Shown: piece after piece, positions 25,595-34,680 of the stretch
Position numbering within the stretch: the stretch's first letter is position 1
Layout of the letters: every line of letters starts with the position of its first letter
NCBI RefSeq assembly: GCF_003206045.1
Contig: NZ_PZJM01000016.1
Coordinates: 1 to 64,000 of the forward strand
Length of the DNA stretch: 64,000 nucleotides
Source: Salinicola lusitanus
GTDB taxonomy: Bacteria > Pseudomonadota > Gammaproteobacteria > Pseudomonadales > Halomonadaceae
Direction of reading: 5' to 3'
Notes under the pieces: model-generated
Database searches by the model: none
The model's input: the letters and a program-made list of their open reading frames with translations, nothing else
Told to the model about the DNA's origin: nothing
Translations under genes and position numbers: made by a program

Positions 25595-28132
25595 TCAGTT
25601 CGTCGTCGTCAGCGTCCCGGTCTTTCCCGCCTCCTGATTGTTACTGTCACTCGAGGGCCGGTAGGCGGCGATGGGGTTGGCCAGCGTGCCGGCGAACTGC
25701 AGGTTCTTCGACGGATCGGCGAGGTCGATCATCTGGCGGTTGTTGCGCAGCTGCAGACGATTGAGGCACGACAGCGTGAACTCGGGCGCGAACAGGTCGA
25801 AGCGCGCGAACTTGTCGGCGAATTGCGGATGACGGCGCTGGTAGTCGATCACGCACGCCGCGACCAACCGCCAGAAGTCATCCTCCTCGAGCTGGTTCGA
25901 GGCCACCAGGATCTCGGCGAGGAAACGGAAGAAGCAGTCGAACAGATCGGTGAAGATCGACAGGATCTTCAGGTGCTCCGGCACCTCCACCGCAATGCGG
26001 CGGGCCGCCTCCGGCAGCGACTGGCCGTTGTCGAAGATGCCGGTCTCCTCGCCGATATCCTTGAGGATCGCGCCGACCGGCAGGTGATCCTCGAGCTGCA
26101 GGATCAGGTTCTCGCCGTGGGGCATGAACACCAGGTCATGGGCGTAGAAGCAGTGCAGCAGCGGTGTCATGTAGGCCGCCAGATAGCGCTCGATCCAGGC
26201 CTGGGCACCGACGCCGGAGGCGTCGATCAGCGCCGGCAGCAGCGCATCGCCATCGGCGTCCCGGTGCAGTAGCGCAGCCATGGTCGTCAGCCGCCGATGG
26301 GGCGCGATGCGGGTATAGGGGCTCTCCCGCCACAGGCACGCCAGCATCTTCTGATACGGACTTTGCTTGTCGGTAGCGGCCTCGAAACCGGCGTGGTGAT
26401 AGCCCAGCGTGGCGACTTCACGCAATACGCTGAATCCCTGCGCCTGCAGTTCCGGGTCGCTTGCGACCAGATTCTCGACCCAGGCATTGATGGCCGGCGT
26501 GCCGCGCATGTAGTGGGGCGACAGCCCGCGCATGAAGCCCATGTTGAGGATCGACAGCGCGAACTTGACGTAGCGGCGCCGGGGCCGCGAGACGTTGAAC
26601 CAGGTCCGGATCGACTGCTGGGCGCGGTAATCGTCGTCCGCCTCGCCGAGCAGTACCAGGCGCTGCTCGGCCACTTCGCCGGCGAAGGTGATCGCCAGCT
26701 TGTGGCGCCATTGCCATGGGTGGACCGGCATCAGCAGGTAGTCATCGGGATCGAGCCCGAGCGCCCGCAGCCGGTCAGCGAAACGCTCGCGGACGTCCGC
26801 ATCCAGCTCCTCGGCGAACAGGGTCTCGGCATCGAGGCCCTCGATGGCGCTGTACTCCGTGCAGTGGCGCGCGGCGGCCAGCCACAGCGGGCGAATCGCG
26901 GCGCCGGCTTCCGGTGCGTAGCGGTGATAGTCCTCGATATCGAAGCCGATCCGGCCGCTGTTGGCGACGAAACAGGGGTGACCTTCGCTCATCGCCGTCT
27001 CGAGGGTCTGGAAGTCGGCCAGCGCCAGTTCGCCGGCCGGCGGCACGTCACGGCCTGACTTGTAGGCCATGCCGGCCAGGGTGCTGGCGATCTCCTCCAG
27101 ATAGGTGGGCAGATTGTCGGGATCGATGCCCAGGCGCGCGCGGCACTCGAGCAGGAACTGCGCCACGTCCAGCGGTTGGGAGGCGCCGTCGCGCGTCTTG
27201 GCCAGCGTTCCCTTGTCGATCCACCAGTGATCCAGTGCCATCCGCCGCGCGCGGAATCGATAGCGGATATCGTCGCTATCGGTGACGAGGACGTAATCGG
27301 CCCAGCCGTTGGCGTCGATCTCGGTTTCCGCGACCGGCTGCAGCAGTCGCTCGTGGGCGAACTCGCTGATCGCCTTGCACAGCAGGTCGCGGTTGGCGCG
27401 CCGCCAGCGATCGGGCCGCAGGTGGGCGCTGGCCTCGCCCATGGCAGTGTCGCGGCGCCGCGAGGCGTGCAGCGTCTCGAACCGCTCGCGGGTGCAGAAG
27501 CCCAGGCGCGCGGTCTTCTCCGCCAGCCGGATTTCGCCCGCGTAGACGAATCCCGCCCGGCTGTTGAGCGGGTGGATCCTGTCATTGGTGACGTCCGGTT
27601 CGACGACGATGCGGCGCGTCCCCGGATCGCTGAACAGGAATGCCACGATGGTATCGATCACGGCCTGACTGAAGCCGTGGATCGGCGCGGCCGCTGGCGC
27701 TTTCGGCGCGACCAGGAAGTGCATTCCACGGTCGCCGGGCCGGACGGCGTACTGCTCGCCGACCGGATCCTGGCGGGGATCGTAGCACTCGACCAGAAAC
27801 GCCGGCTGGCCGTCACGCAGGCCGATGAACGCCTGGGCGCTGTCGCTCTGCTGCATCTCCCGGTAGAAGGCGGCGACCTGATCCCGGCTGTCGCCATTCA
27901 TGCCCCAGAAGCGGGCGCGCTCGCTGCTGACCCAGTCGTACACGAGCTCGAGATCCTGGCGTAGCGCGAGGGGGCGCAGGGCGAGGGTGCCGATGCCCGG
28001 CCAGTCGCGAAAGAAGCGAACGTGGGGCGAATAGAGGCTGCTGGACGACGTGGCGCTCGTCTCGAGATCGGTGGTGATGCCTGTGGCGTCGTTCACCCTG
28101 GCGGCGGGCAGCCGGCTCTGCGGTAGATTCAT
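25595..28132 (-). CDS. dfoC: Bifunctional acyltransferase / NIS siderophore synthetase (DfoC-like)
   Basis: Two-domain enzyme of 845 residues. The N-terminal part (about 40-240) is a GNAT-type hydroxamate acyltransferase of the AlcB/IucB/DesC kind. The C-terminal part (about 290-830) is an IucA/IucC NRPS-independent synthetase (LLMPVHPWQW, LWRESPYTRIAPH, MPHGENLILQLED). In desferrioxamine pathways these steps acylate N-hydroxycadaverine and then join the units; the same fusion occurs in Erwinia/Pantoea DfoC. The ATG at 28132 follows an AGGAG site. It lies 52 bases after dfoA. The exact product is inferred. Confidence 0.85.
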   Translation of the reverse strand: MNLPQSRLPAARVNDATGITTDLETSATSSSSLYSPHVRFFRDWPGIGTLALRPLALRQDLELVYDWVSSERARFWGMNGDSRDQVAAFYREMQQSDSAQAFIGLRDGQPAFLVECYDPRQDPVGEQYAVRPGDRGMHFLVAPKAPAAAPIHGFSQAVIDTIVAFLFSDPGTRRIVVEPDVTNDRIHPLNSRAGFVYAGEIRLAEKTARLGFCTRERFETLHASRRRDTAMGEASAHLRPDRWRRANRDLLCKAISEFAHERLLQPVAETEIDANGWADYVLVTDSDDIRYRFRARRMALDHWWIDKGTLAKTRDGASQPLDVAQFLLECRARLGIDPDNLPTYLEEIASTLAGMAYKSGRDVPPAGELALADFQTLETAMSEGHPCFVANSGRIGFDIEDYHRYAPEAGAAIRPLWLAAARHCTEYSAIEGLDAETLFAEELDADVRERFADRLRALGLDPDDYLLMPVHPWQWRHKLAITFAGEVAEQRLVLLGEADDDYRAQQSIRTWFNVSRPRRRYVKFALSILNMGFMRGLSPHYMRGTPAINAWVENLVASDPELQAQGFSVLREVATLGYHHAGFEAATDKQSPYQKMLACLWRESPYTRIAPHRRLTTMAALLHRDADGDALLPALIDASGVGAQAWIERYLAAYMTPLLHCFYAHDLVFMPHGENLILQLEDHLPVGAILKDIGEETGIFDNGQSLPEAARRIAVEVPEHLKILSIFTDLFDCFFRFLAEILVASNQLEEDDFWRLVAACVIDYQRRHPQFADKFARFDLFAPEFTLSCLNRLQLRNNRQMIDLADPSKNLQFAGTLANPIAAYRPSSDSNNQEAGKTGTLTTTN

Positions 28133-28184
28133 GCGTCTCTCTCCTGACGGCAAGCGGGGATGGCGAATCGGCGCGCGACAGCGG

Positions 28185-29507
28185 TCATGCCGTGGCTCGC
28201 TGGGGCTGGAACACGCGGTCGTCGGGGGCGCCGAAGTCCTGGAAGGTGAAGCCGCGCTCCACGGGATAGACCTCGCGGCCGGCCAGTTCGCGGATGATGC
28301 AGGCGTTGCGGTAGCACGCCATGCCGAGATCGGGGGCGACCAGGCCGTGGGTATGCAGCTCGGCGTTCTGGACGAAAATGTCGTCGTCGGTGCCGATGCC
28401 GTAGTAACGGCCCACCGCATAGCGACCGGCGCCATCCCGGCGGATCCGGTCCTCGATCGGGGCGAGGAAGGCCGGGGTCTGCGCCGCGTAGCCGGTGGCC
28501 AGGATCACGCCCTCCGTCTGGTGTTCGAAGCGGCGATCCTGCTCGGTCTGGGTGAAGGTCAGGTCGAAGCGGCGATGGGCGGCATCGAAGCGGCAGCTCT
28601 CGAGCTGGGCGCAGGTCAGCAGGTGGGTGTCCACCTTGCCCTGCAGGCTCTTGGTGTAGAGGCGGTCGTAGATGGTGTTGATGAGATCGAGATTGATGCC
28701 CTTGTAGAGCCCCTTCTGCTGGCCCATCAGTGCGTTGCGGGTCGCCTCGGGCAGGGCATGGAAATAGTCGATGTAATCCGGCGAGGTCATCTCGAGCGTC
28801 AGCTTGCCGTACTCCAGCGGGAAGAAGCGTGGCGAGCGGGTGACCCAGCTCAGGGTATAGCCGTGGGTGTCGATCCCCTCGAGCAGGTCGAGATAGATCT
28901 CGGCGGCGCTCTGGCCGCTGCCGACGATGGTGATCGCCGACTTCGCCTGCAGCGCGGCCTTGTGGTCGAGATAGCGGGAAGAGTGCACCACGCGCTCCGC
29001 CACCGACTGGCAGCACGCCGGAATCAGCGGCTCGTTGCCGGTGCCCAGTACCAGCCGGCGGGCGCGGTAGATGCGATTCTCGTTCTTCCGGGTATCGCGG
29101 CAACGGATGCGATAGCACTGCTCGGTGTCGTCGTAGGTGATGCTCTGAACATCGCGATGGAAGCGCAGCGACTCGAGCTGCGTGGTGACCCACTGGCAGT
29201 ACCGGTTGTACTCGCTGCGCAGCAGGAAGAAGTTCTCGCGAATGTAGAAGTTGTAGAGTCGCCCCTGGGATTTCAGATAGTTGAGGAAACTGAAACGGCT
29301 GGTCGGGTCGGCCAGCGTGACCAGGTCGGCCATGAAGGGGGTCTGCAGGGTGGCATCCTCGAGCAGCAGCCCAGGGTGCCAGTCGAAGCTCGAACGGCGC
29401 TCGAGGAACAGACCGTCGAGATCGTCGATGGGATCGGTCAGGCAGGCGAGGCCGAGGTTGAACGGCCCCAGGCCGACGGCGATGAAGTCGTAGATGCGGC
29501 TCAGCAT
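28185..29507 (-). CDS. dfoA: Lysine/cadaverine-type N-monooxygenase (DfoA/DesB/IucD family)
   Basis: FAD- and NADPH-dependent N-hydroxylase of 440 residues forming the hydroxylamine of a hydroxamate siderophore. FAD motif FIAVGLGPFNLGLACL at the N-terminus, NADPH motif VGSGQSAAEIYLDLL near residue 205, and the C-terminal ILATGYAAQTP. Its ATG lies inside the last codons of dfoJ (7-base overlap), tying hydroxylation to the decarboxylase. With a decarboxylase upstream the natural substrate is probably a diamine such as cadaverine, as in DfoA/DesB. Confidence 0.87.
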   Translation of the reverse strand: MLSRIYDFIAVGLGPFNLGLACLTDPIDDLDGLFLERRSSFDWHPGLLLEDATLQTPFMADLVTLADPTSRFSFLNYLKSQGRLYNFYIRENFFLLRSEYNRYCQWVTTQLESLRFHRDVQSITYDDTEQCYRIRCRDTRKNENRIYRARRLVLGTGNEPLIPACCQSVAERVVHSSRYLDHKAALQAKSAITIVGSGQSAAEIYLDLLEGIDTHGYTLSWVTRSPRFFPLEYGKLTLEMTSPDYIDYFHALPEATRNALMGQQKGLYKGINLDLINTIYDRLYTKSLQGKVDTHLLTCAQLESCRFDAAHRRFDLTFTQTEQDRRFEHQTEGVILATGYAAQTPAFLAPIEDRIRRDGAGRYAVGRYYGIGTDDDIFVQNAELHTHGLVAPDLGMACYRNACIIRELAGREVYPVERGFTFQDFGAPDDRVFQPQRATA

Positions 29508-31069
29508 GTTGACTGGCTCCAGACGAGGGATGGACGAGAGGTCGACGCCAGCGATTCGCCGACCCGGGCGATCTCCGCCACCAGCGCCACCAGCTCCTCG
29601 AGGCGGGTCATGGGGTTGAGCAGCGTGAACTTGAGATGGAAGCGGCCGTCGACCCGCGTACCGGCGACGACCGCCTCGCCGCGTCGCGACAGCGTCTGGC
29701 GGATCTGCTGGTTGAGCGTGTCGAGATCGCTGTCGTCGTCCACGCCGCCGGGGCGGTAACGGAAGACCAGCGTGCTCAACGCCGGCGGCAGCAGTACCTC
29801 GATGTCGTCTCGCTGGCGCATCGCCCGGTAGGTCTGCCGCGCCAGCTCGATCACTTCGTCGAGATAGTCGCCCAGGCGCTCGGCACCCAGCGTGCGAAGG
29901 GTCATCCAGAGCTTCAAGGCATCGAAGCGACGGGTGGTCTGCAGGCTCTTGTTGACCAGGTCCGGGGTGCCTTCCTCGGCCTGGTCGCGGGGGTTGAGGT
30001 AGTCGGCGTGATAGGTGATGTGGCGCAGCTGGCGGCGGTCGCGAACCAGGCAGGCGCTGCAGCTCACCGGCTGGAAGAAGGTCTTGTGGTAATCGATGCT
30101 GACCGAGTCCGCCTGCTCGATCCCGGCGAGCCAGTGACGGTGTCGGCGGGAGAGCAGCAGCCCGCCGCCATAGGCCGCATCCACATGCAGCCAGATGCCG
30201 CGCTCGCGGCAGCGTTCGGCGATGGCGGGGATCGGGTCGATGCTACCGAAGTCGGTGGTGCCCGCGGTGGCGACGATCGCGAACGGAATCAGCCCCGCCT
30301 CGTCGCACTCGTTCAGCGCCGTCTCGAGCGCCCCGATATCCATGCGCTTGTCAGTGTCGCTCGGCACGGTGATCACGGCGTCGTAGCCGAGGCCCAGCAG
30401 CGCGGCCGCCTTCTGGACGCTGAAGTGGCTGACCTCGGAAGTGAGGATGCGTAGCTGGCGGTAGTTCGGGGGGAGCCCGTGATGGCGATTGCCGGGGTGT
30501 CCGGGCATCGCCTCGCAGGCGCTGTCGCGGGCGATGCTCAAGGCCATCAGGTTGGACTGGGTACCGCCGCTGGTGAACACGCCGTCGGCGTCCTCGCCGA
30601 GGCCGACACGCGCCGCCGTCCAGTCGACCAGTTTCTGCTCGATCAGGGTCGCGCCGGCACTCTGGTCCCAGGTTTCCACCGCCGTGTTGAGCGGCGTGGC
30701 GATCGCCTCGGCCAGGATCGACGGCAGCGTGATCGGGCAGTTGAGATGCGCGACGTAGCGCGGGTGGTGGAAGTACACGGCGTGATCGAGATAGAGCCGC
30801 TGCAGCTCGTCGAGGCTGGCCTCGAGATCGTCGAGCGGCCGGTCGAGATCGATCGCCTCGAAGGCTGGCTGCAGTTCGCGGGGTTCGATACCGCTGCAGG
30901 GATTGCGGGCGCGGGTCAGGGTGTCCCGGACCCGCTCCACGCAGCGCTGCATGCCACTGCAGTAGGCCTCCAGCGCCTGCTCGTTGAACAGCGCCGGCGG
31001 TTCGTCCCGGCCGTCGGGTCGGGAGTGTCGTAGCACAATGGCGGGAGCAAGCTCCGTGTCGTATCGCAT
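29501..31069 (-). CDS. dfoJ: PLP-dependent diamine-forming decarboxylase (DfoJ/DesA-like)
   Basis: Group II amino acid decarboxylase of 522 residues. PLP features: TSGGTQSNLMALSIAR, VDAAYGGGLLLS (Asp), and SIDYHKTFFQPVSCS with the Schiff-base lysine. The subgroup includes lysine decarboxylase DesA/DfoJ and 2,4-diaminobutyrate decarboxylases. Operon context with a DfoA-type hydroxylase and a fused DfoC-type synthetase favours lysine to cadaverine. The ATG at 31069 is chosen for a strong AGGAGG 7 bases upstream; another ATG 24 bases earlier lacks this. It is the first biosynthetic gene of the operon. Confidence 0.85.
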   Translation of the reverse strand: MRYDTELAPAIVLRHSRPDGRDEPPALFNEQALEAYCSGMQRCVERVRDTLTRARNPCSGIEPRELQPAFEAIDLDRPLDDLEASLDELQRLYLDHAVYFHHPRYVAHLNCPITLPSILAEAIATPLNTAVETWDQSAGATLIEQKLVDWTAARVGLGEDADGVFTSGGTQSNLMALSIARDSACEAMPGHPGNRHHGLPPNYRQLRILTSEVSHFSVQKAAALLGLGYDAVITVPSDTDKRMDIGALETALNECDEAGLIPFAIVATAGTTDFGSIDPIPAIAERCRERGIWLHVDAAYGGGLLLSRRHRHWLAGIEQADSVSIDYHKTFFQPVSCSACLVRDRRQLRHITYHADYLNPRDQAEEGTPDLVNKSLQTTRRFDALKLWMTLRTLGAERLGDYLDEVIELARQTYRAMRQRDDIEVLLPPALSTLVFRYRPGGVDDDSDLDTLNQQIRQTLSRRGEAVVAGTRVDGRFHLKFTLLNPMTRLEELVALVAEIARVGESLASTSRPSLVWSQSTC

Positions 31070-31338
31070 GGCAGATCCTCCTGATTGCCTCACTTCGGCG
31101 CCTGGGTCGATGGCCGGAAGCGCCGGGATGACGTTCCTGCGGACAAAGGCGCGGCCTACGCGACGCCGTGGGCGCGCGTTGATGAACCTCGAATACGGTG
31201 ATGCATGCTTGGTGGCCCGATGGTGCTGCCGGGCCGGACTGTCGCGTGGCGAGTCGAGACGGGGAGGCGTCCCTGCCTCCCGGTTCGCCAGGCGCCCGCG
31301 TAGTCGAATGGTCTAGCTGTGGTCTCCTCCCGGTGGGA

Positions 31339-33474
31339 TCAGAACTGATAGGAAACGGTGGCGGTGACGTTACGCTCCGCGCCGAAGTAGCAGTACTCGA
31401 GCGAGTTGCATGACGACACGTACTCCTTGTCGAGCAGGTTGCCGACGTTGACCCGGGCGCTGACCCCTTGCAGACCGACATGGCTCAGGTCATAACCCAC
31501 TGCGGCATCCACCAGGGTGTAGTCGGGAACCGTTTTGGTATTGGCGCGGTCGGCATAGACATCCGCGTAGTAACGTACACCGACACCCGCGTCGAGCCCG
31601 TCGAGTGCGCCGCGATCAAAGGCGTAGTGGCCCCACAGGCTGGCCTGGTGGCGCGGCGCATAGATGGCGTAGTTGCCGTCCTCGTCCGGATCGTCGCTCT
31701 TGGTGTAGCGAATGTCGGTGTAGCTGTAGCCGGCCTGCAGACGGAAGTTGTCGGTCAGCCAGGTCCTGGCCTGCAGCTCGACGCCCTGGGAGCGGATCTC
31801 GCCCACGGAGCGGTAGGGGTCGCTGGGCTGCTCCTTGGTGGCCACGTTCTTCTGATTGATCCGGAACAGCGACAAGGTGTAGAGATCGCGGCTTCCCGGA
31901 GGCTGGTACTTGAGCCCGGTCTCCCACTGTTCACCTTCCATGGGTTCCAGCAGATCGCCTTCCGCATCGACGAAACTGGTCGGTGTGAAGGCGGTGTTGT
32001 AGCTCAGGTAGGGCGCGAGGCCGTTGTCGAACAGGTAGAGCGCGCCGGCACGACCGCTGAACTGGGTGTCGTCGAGTGTGCTCTCGCTATCGGTGAGATG
32101 GTTCTTGTTCTTGATATCGACCCAGTCGTAGCGGCCGCCCAGGGTGATACGCCACTGGTCGATCGCCATCTGATCCTGCAGGTAGATCCCGGTCTGGCTG
32201 AGTTCATGGCGCTCTTCCGCGCTCGTGTAGATACCCGGCGCTTCAGGGTCCGCACCATAGCTGGGGTCGAAGGCATCGAGGCTGGGGAAGGAACCATAGG
32301 TCCAGGTGACGTCATTCTTGCGCTTCTGATAATCCACGCCGACCAGCACGGTGTGGTCGATGAAACCGCTCTTGAGCTTCGCCTCCACCTGGTTGTCGAC
32401 GGTCCAGGCCTGCAGCGACTCGCGTCCGCCGGAGTAGTAGCGGTTCAGTTCGTTGGAGTCCGGCGACACCCAGCCGAAGCCGTAGACCTGGTTCAGCTCG
32501 ACGTCCGAGTTCAGGTAGCGCAGTTTCTGACGCCCGGTGACGTTGTCGCTGAAGCGGTGCTCGAGGTTGTAGCCGAACATGCGCTGGGTGCGCTCGAACT
32601 TGTCGTAGTCGGCCTCGCCGTCGAAGAAGTTGTTACTGATATGGCGGCCATTGTGGCGACTGACGGCGCCCTCGTAGGGTACGCCGGAGTGATAGCCGCC
32701 TTCCGGATCGTGCTGCAGGTAGGCCATCAGGGTGATGCTGGTGTCGTCGGTGGCGTCCCAGGTGATCGAGGGCGCGATGGCGTAGCGCTCCTCCTCGACA
32801 TGGTCGAACTGGGTGTCCGACTTGCTGCCGATGCCGACCAGGCGATAGGCGACGCGCCGCTCGTCGTCCAGCGGACCGGAGAAGTCGAACGCGGCGCTGC
32901 GCTGGCTGTTGGTGCCAGTGCTGAAGCGGAGCTCGTTGCGACTCTCGAACAGCGGCTTCTTGCTGGTCAGGGCCACGAGACCACCGGGCGACGAGCGCCC
33001 GTAGAGCACCGAGGCCGGCCCCTTGACGATCTCGACGTTATCCAGGAACCACGGATCGATCACCATCGAGCTGTAGCTGTTGGCATCGCCCATCACCTTG
33101 AGCCCATCGAGATAGGTGTTGCTCAGGCTGCCATCGGAGAATCCGCGCATGACCAGGTAGTCGTAACGATTGGAGGCGCCGACCTGGTTGGTGTAGACCC
33201 CGGGCGTGTACTGCGCCGCTTCGCGCACCGTGCGCACGCCGCGTTCGTCCATCTCGGCGCGGTCGACGTTGGAGACCGTCTGCGGCGTTTCGACGATGGG
33301 CGTTTCGGTCTTGGTCGCGGCCGACTGTCCGGTCACCGTGACGGTATCGAGGTTGGCGGTTTCAGCCGACGCCGTGGCGGCGACGGTGTCGTTGCCCGTC
33401 TGCTGGGCCCAGACGGGAAACGACAGGCAGGCGCAGGCCAGTGCACTTGCCGGATAGCGCAGAACGTAATGCAT
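31339..33474 (-). CDS. TonB-dependent hydroxamate-siderophore receptor (FoxA/FhuE-like)
   Basis: Outer-membrane ferric-siderophore receptor of 711 residues. It shows a signal peptide (to about PVWAQ), a TonB-box-like DTVTV, a plug domain (VRTVREAAQYTPGVYTNQVG, VEIVKGPASVLYGRSSPGGL) and a 22-strand barrel ending in a C-terminal Phe (VSYQF). The family is that of ferrioxamine/ferrichrome/coprogen receptors. It lies 269 bases upstream of dfoJ on the same strand, with AAGGGGAG before the ATG and Fur-like sites just upstream. It probably reimports the siderophore made by the operon. Confidence 0.88.
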   Translation of the reverse strand: MHYVLRYPASALACACLSFPVWAQQTGNDTVAATASAETANLDTVTVTGQSAATKTETPIVETPQTVSNVDRAEMDERGVRTVREAAQYTPGVYTNQVGASNRYDYLVMRGFSDGSLSNTYLDGLKVMGDANSYSSMVIDPWFLDNVEIVKGPASVLYGRSSPGGLVALTSKKPLFESRNELRFSTGTNSQRSAAFDFSGPLDDERRVAYRLVGIGSKSDTQFDHVEEERYAIAPSITWDATDDTSITLMAYLQHDPEGGYHSGVPYEGAVSRHNGRHISNNFFDGEADYDKFERTQRMFGYNLEHRFSDNVTGRQKLRYLNSDVELNQVYGFGWVSPDSNELNRYYSGGRESLQAWTVDNQVEAKLKSGFIDHTVLVGVDYQKRKNDVTWTYGSFPSLDAFDPSYGADPEAPGIYTSAEERHELSQTGIYLQDQMAIDQWRITLGGRYDWVDIKNKNHLTDSESTLDDTQFSGRAGALYLFDNGLAPYLSYNTAFTPTSFVDAEGDLLEPMEGEQWETGLKYQPPGSRDLYTLSLFRINQKNVATKEQPSDPYRSVGEIRSQGVELQARTWLTDNFRLQAGYSYTDIRYTKSDDPDEDGNYAIYAPRHQASLWGHYAFDRGALDGLDAGVGVRYYADVYADRANTKTVPDYTLVDAAVGYDLSHVGLQGVSARVNVGNLLDKEYVSSCNSLEYCYFGAERNVTATVSYQF

Positions 33475-33490
33475 GAACGACAGGCTCCCC

Positions 33491-33509
33491 TTGAATGAAA
33501 ATCGTTCTT
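33491..33509 (-). promoter_or_regulatory. Fur-box-like site close to the receptor start
   Basis: TTGAATGAAAATCGTTCTT keeps the AATGA and AATC-TT core of the Fur consensus (12 of 19). It lies 17 bases upstream of the receptor ATG, probably between promoter and ribosome binding site. Confidence 0.45.
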
Positions 33510-33559
33510 ATCCATGAATGTTGCCAGTAAGAAGACGTAGGAAAGCCCGGTTTCTGAAC

Positions 33560-33578
33560 CGCAATGACAATTATTTTC
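33560..33578 (-). promoter_or_regulatory. Second Fur-box-like site upstream of the receptor
   Basis: CGCAATGACAATTATTTTC matches the Fur consensus at 13 of 19 positions. It lies about 86 bases before the receptor ATG, a normal promoter distance. With the site at 33491 it supports iron-repressed receptor expression. Confidence 0.5.
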
Positions 33579-33629
33579 AAAAAAAAGAGAGGGGCGGTAC
33601 GGCGAGAACGGCGAATAACAGACGATCTG

Positions 33630-33691
33630 GGGAAGCGGGAAGCGGGAAGCGGGAAGCGGGAAGCGGGAAGCGGGAAGCGGGAAGCGGGAAG
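33630..33691. repeat. Heptanucleotide tandem repeat (GGGAAGC), about 8.9 copies
   Basis: Eight perfect head-to-tail copies of GGGAAGC run from 33630 to 33685, followed by a ninth copy ending in G instead of C. The array lies between the lpxO stop (33717) and the receptor promoter region. A seven-base unit shifts helical phase by about 0.7 turn per copy. Confidence 0.95.
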
Positions 33692-33710
33692 GGCCGGCGT
33701 GTGCCGGCCC
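33691..33710 (-). terminator. GC hairpin downstream of lpxO
   Basis: GGGCCGGC-GTGT-GCCGGCCC is a perfect 8-bp stem 7 bases after the lpxO stop. In the lpxO reading direction it is followed by the pyrimidine-rich complement of the heptamer array rather than by a T-run, so termination strength is uncertain. Confidence 0.5.
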
Positions 33711-33716
33711 GGCCGC

Positions 33717-34613
33717 TCACCAGGCGATGATGGCGATGATCACCAGGGCGAACAGTGCCCACTTGATGGCGTAGTAGAGCGTCTTGTTGCGCTTCTTGAG
33801 TGCCTTGCCCTGGCGCCGCACCGCGTAGATGTACTTGAAGGCCCGATTCAGCCCACCGGTGCGATCGCTGTCGTCGTTGGGCGAACTGGCAGCGGCCATC
33901 ACGGTACGGCCGAAGAAGTGGTTGAGACTGCGGGCCCAGCCATACTTCATCGGACGTTCGATGTCGCAGAACAGGATGATGCGATTCTGCTCGGTGCCGT
34001 TCTCGGCGCGGTGCAGATAGGTCTCGTCGAACATCACGGCCTCGCCGTCGCGCCAGCTGTACTTCTCGCCATCGACATCGATATAGCAGCGGTCGTCGTT
34101 GGGCGTGATCAGGCCCAGGTGATAGCGCAGGGAGCCGGCATACGGGTCCCGGTGCAGGGTCAGATGACTGCCCGCCGGCAGCTCGGCGAACATCGCGGCC
34201 TTGACGTTGGGGATGCCCGCCAGCAGCTGCGTGGTCTGCGGGCAGAGCTGCTCGGCCGAGGCGTGGCTCTCGCCGTACCACTTCAGGTAGAAGCGCTTCC
34301 AGCCCCGGCGGAAGAAGGAGTTGAAACCGGCATCGTCGTAGCGGGAAGAGGCCTTGATGTGGTCCTGCAGCGCCATCGCCTCGTCGCGGATCGTCTCCCA
34401 GTTACCGGTCAGGCGCTCGAGCTCCGGGTAGTTCCCCAGATCATGGTAGGGGCGATCCTTGTCGCGCCCGAACAGCGTCATCAGCGCGTTGATCGGCGCC
34501 ATGAAGGTCGAGTGATCGGAGAGCTGGCGCAAGGGCCTGTGGCGCACGCGCCCGCGGTAGTGCGTGTAGAGCACGCTGGCGACGAAAAGCAGTATCAGTA
34601 TCCACTTGATCAT
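33717..34613 (-). CDS. lpxO: LpxO-type lipid A 2-hydroxylase (aspartyl/asparaginyl beta-hydroxylase family)
   Basis: Fe(II)/2-oxoglutarate dioxygenase of 298 residues that hydroxylates a secondary acyl chain of lipid A at the inner membrane. An N-terminal anchor (IKWILILLFVASVLY) and a C-terminal hydrophobic helix (FALVIIAIIAW) flank the catalytic domain. Metal ligands are in LTLHRDPYAGSLRYHLGL (HxD) and the distal histidine is in ETYLHRAENGTEQNRIILF. The match to LpxO is good along its length. Possible link: the enzyme is iron dependent and sits beside iron-uptake genes. Confidence 0.88.
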   Translation of the reverse strand: MIKWILILLFVASVLYTHYRGRVRHRPLRQLSDHSTFMAPINALMTLFGRDKDRPYHDLGNYPELERLTGNWETIRDEAMALQDHIKASSRYDDAGFNSFFRRGWKRFYLKWYGESHASAEQLCPQTTQLLAGIPNVKAAMFAELPAGSHLTLHRDPYAGSLRYHLGLITPNDDRCYIDVDGEKYSWRDGEAVMFDETYLHRAENGTEQNRIILFCDIERPMKYGWARSLNHFFGRTVMAAASSPNDDSDRTGGLNRAFKYIYAVRRQGKALKKRNKTLYYAIKWALFALVIIAIIAW

Positions 34614-34680
34614 GGGATCGGTTCCGCTGGCGAGCCGATCGCCACGGGCGATCGTGCTTCAGTGAAATTAGTTTGGTCGC

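Noticed and set aside
28050-29759. 569-codon plus-strand frame opposite dfoA
   Set aside because: Antisense shadow; FAD and NADPH motifs prove the minus-strand gene.
31262-31281. GGGAGGC/GCCTCCC stem after the receptor as a terminator
   Set aside because: No T-run in the receptor's direction of transcription; may be chance in GC-rich DNA.
31070-31338. PvdS-type iron-starvation box or Fur site directly before dfoJ
   Set aside because: No TAAAT-N16-CGT pattern and no Fur-like core seen on either strand in this gap.
31468-33498. 676-codon plus-strand frame opposite the TonB receptor
   Set aside because: Composition is typical of the antisense of a GC-rich gene (Val/Ala/Gly/Asp-rich, no motifs); the receptor on the other strand is unambiguous.
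33630-33691. Heptamer array considered as a CRISPR-like or coding repeat
   Set aside because: The unit is 7 bases with no spacers and no cas genes; it is a simple tandem repeat.
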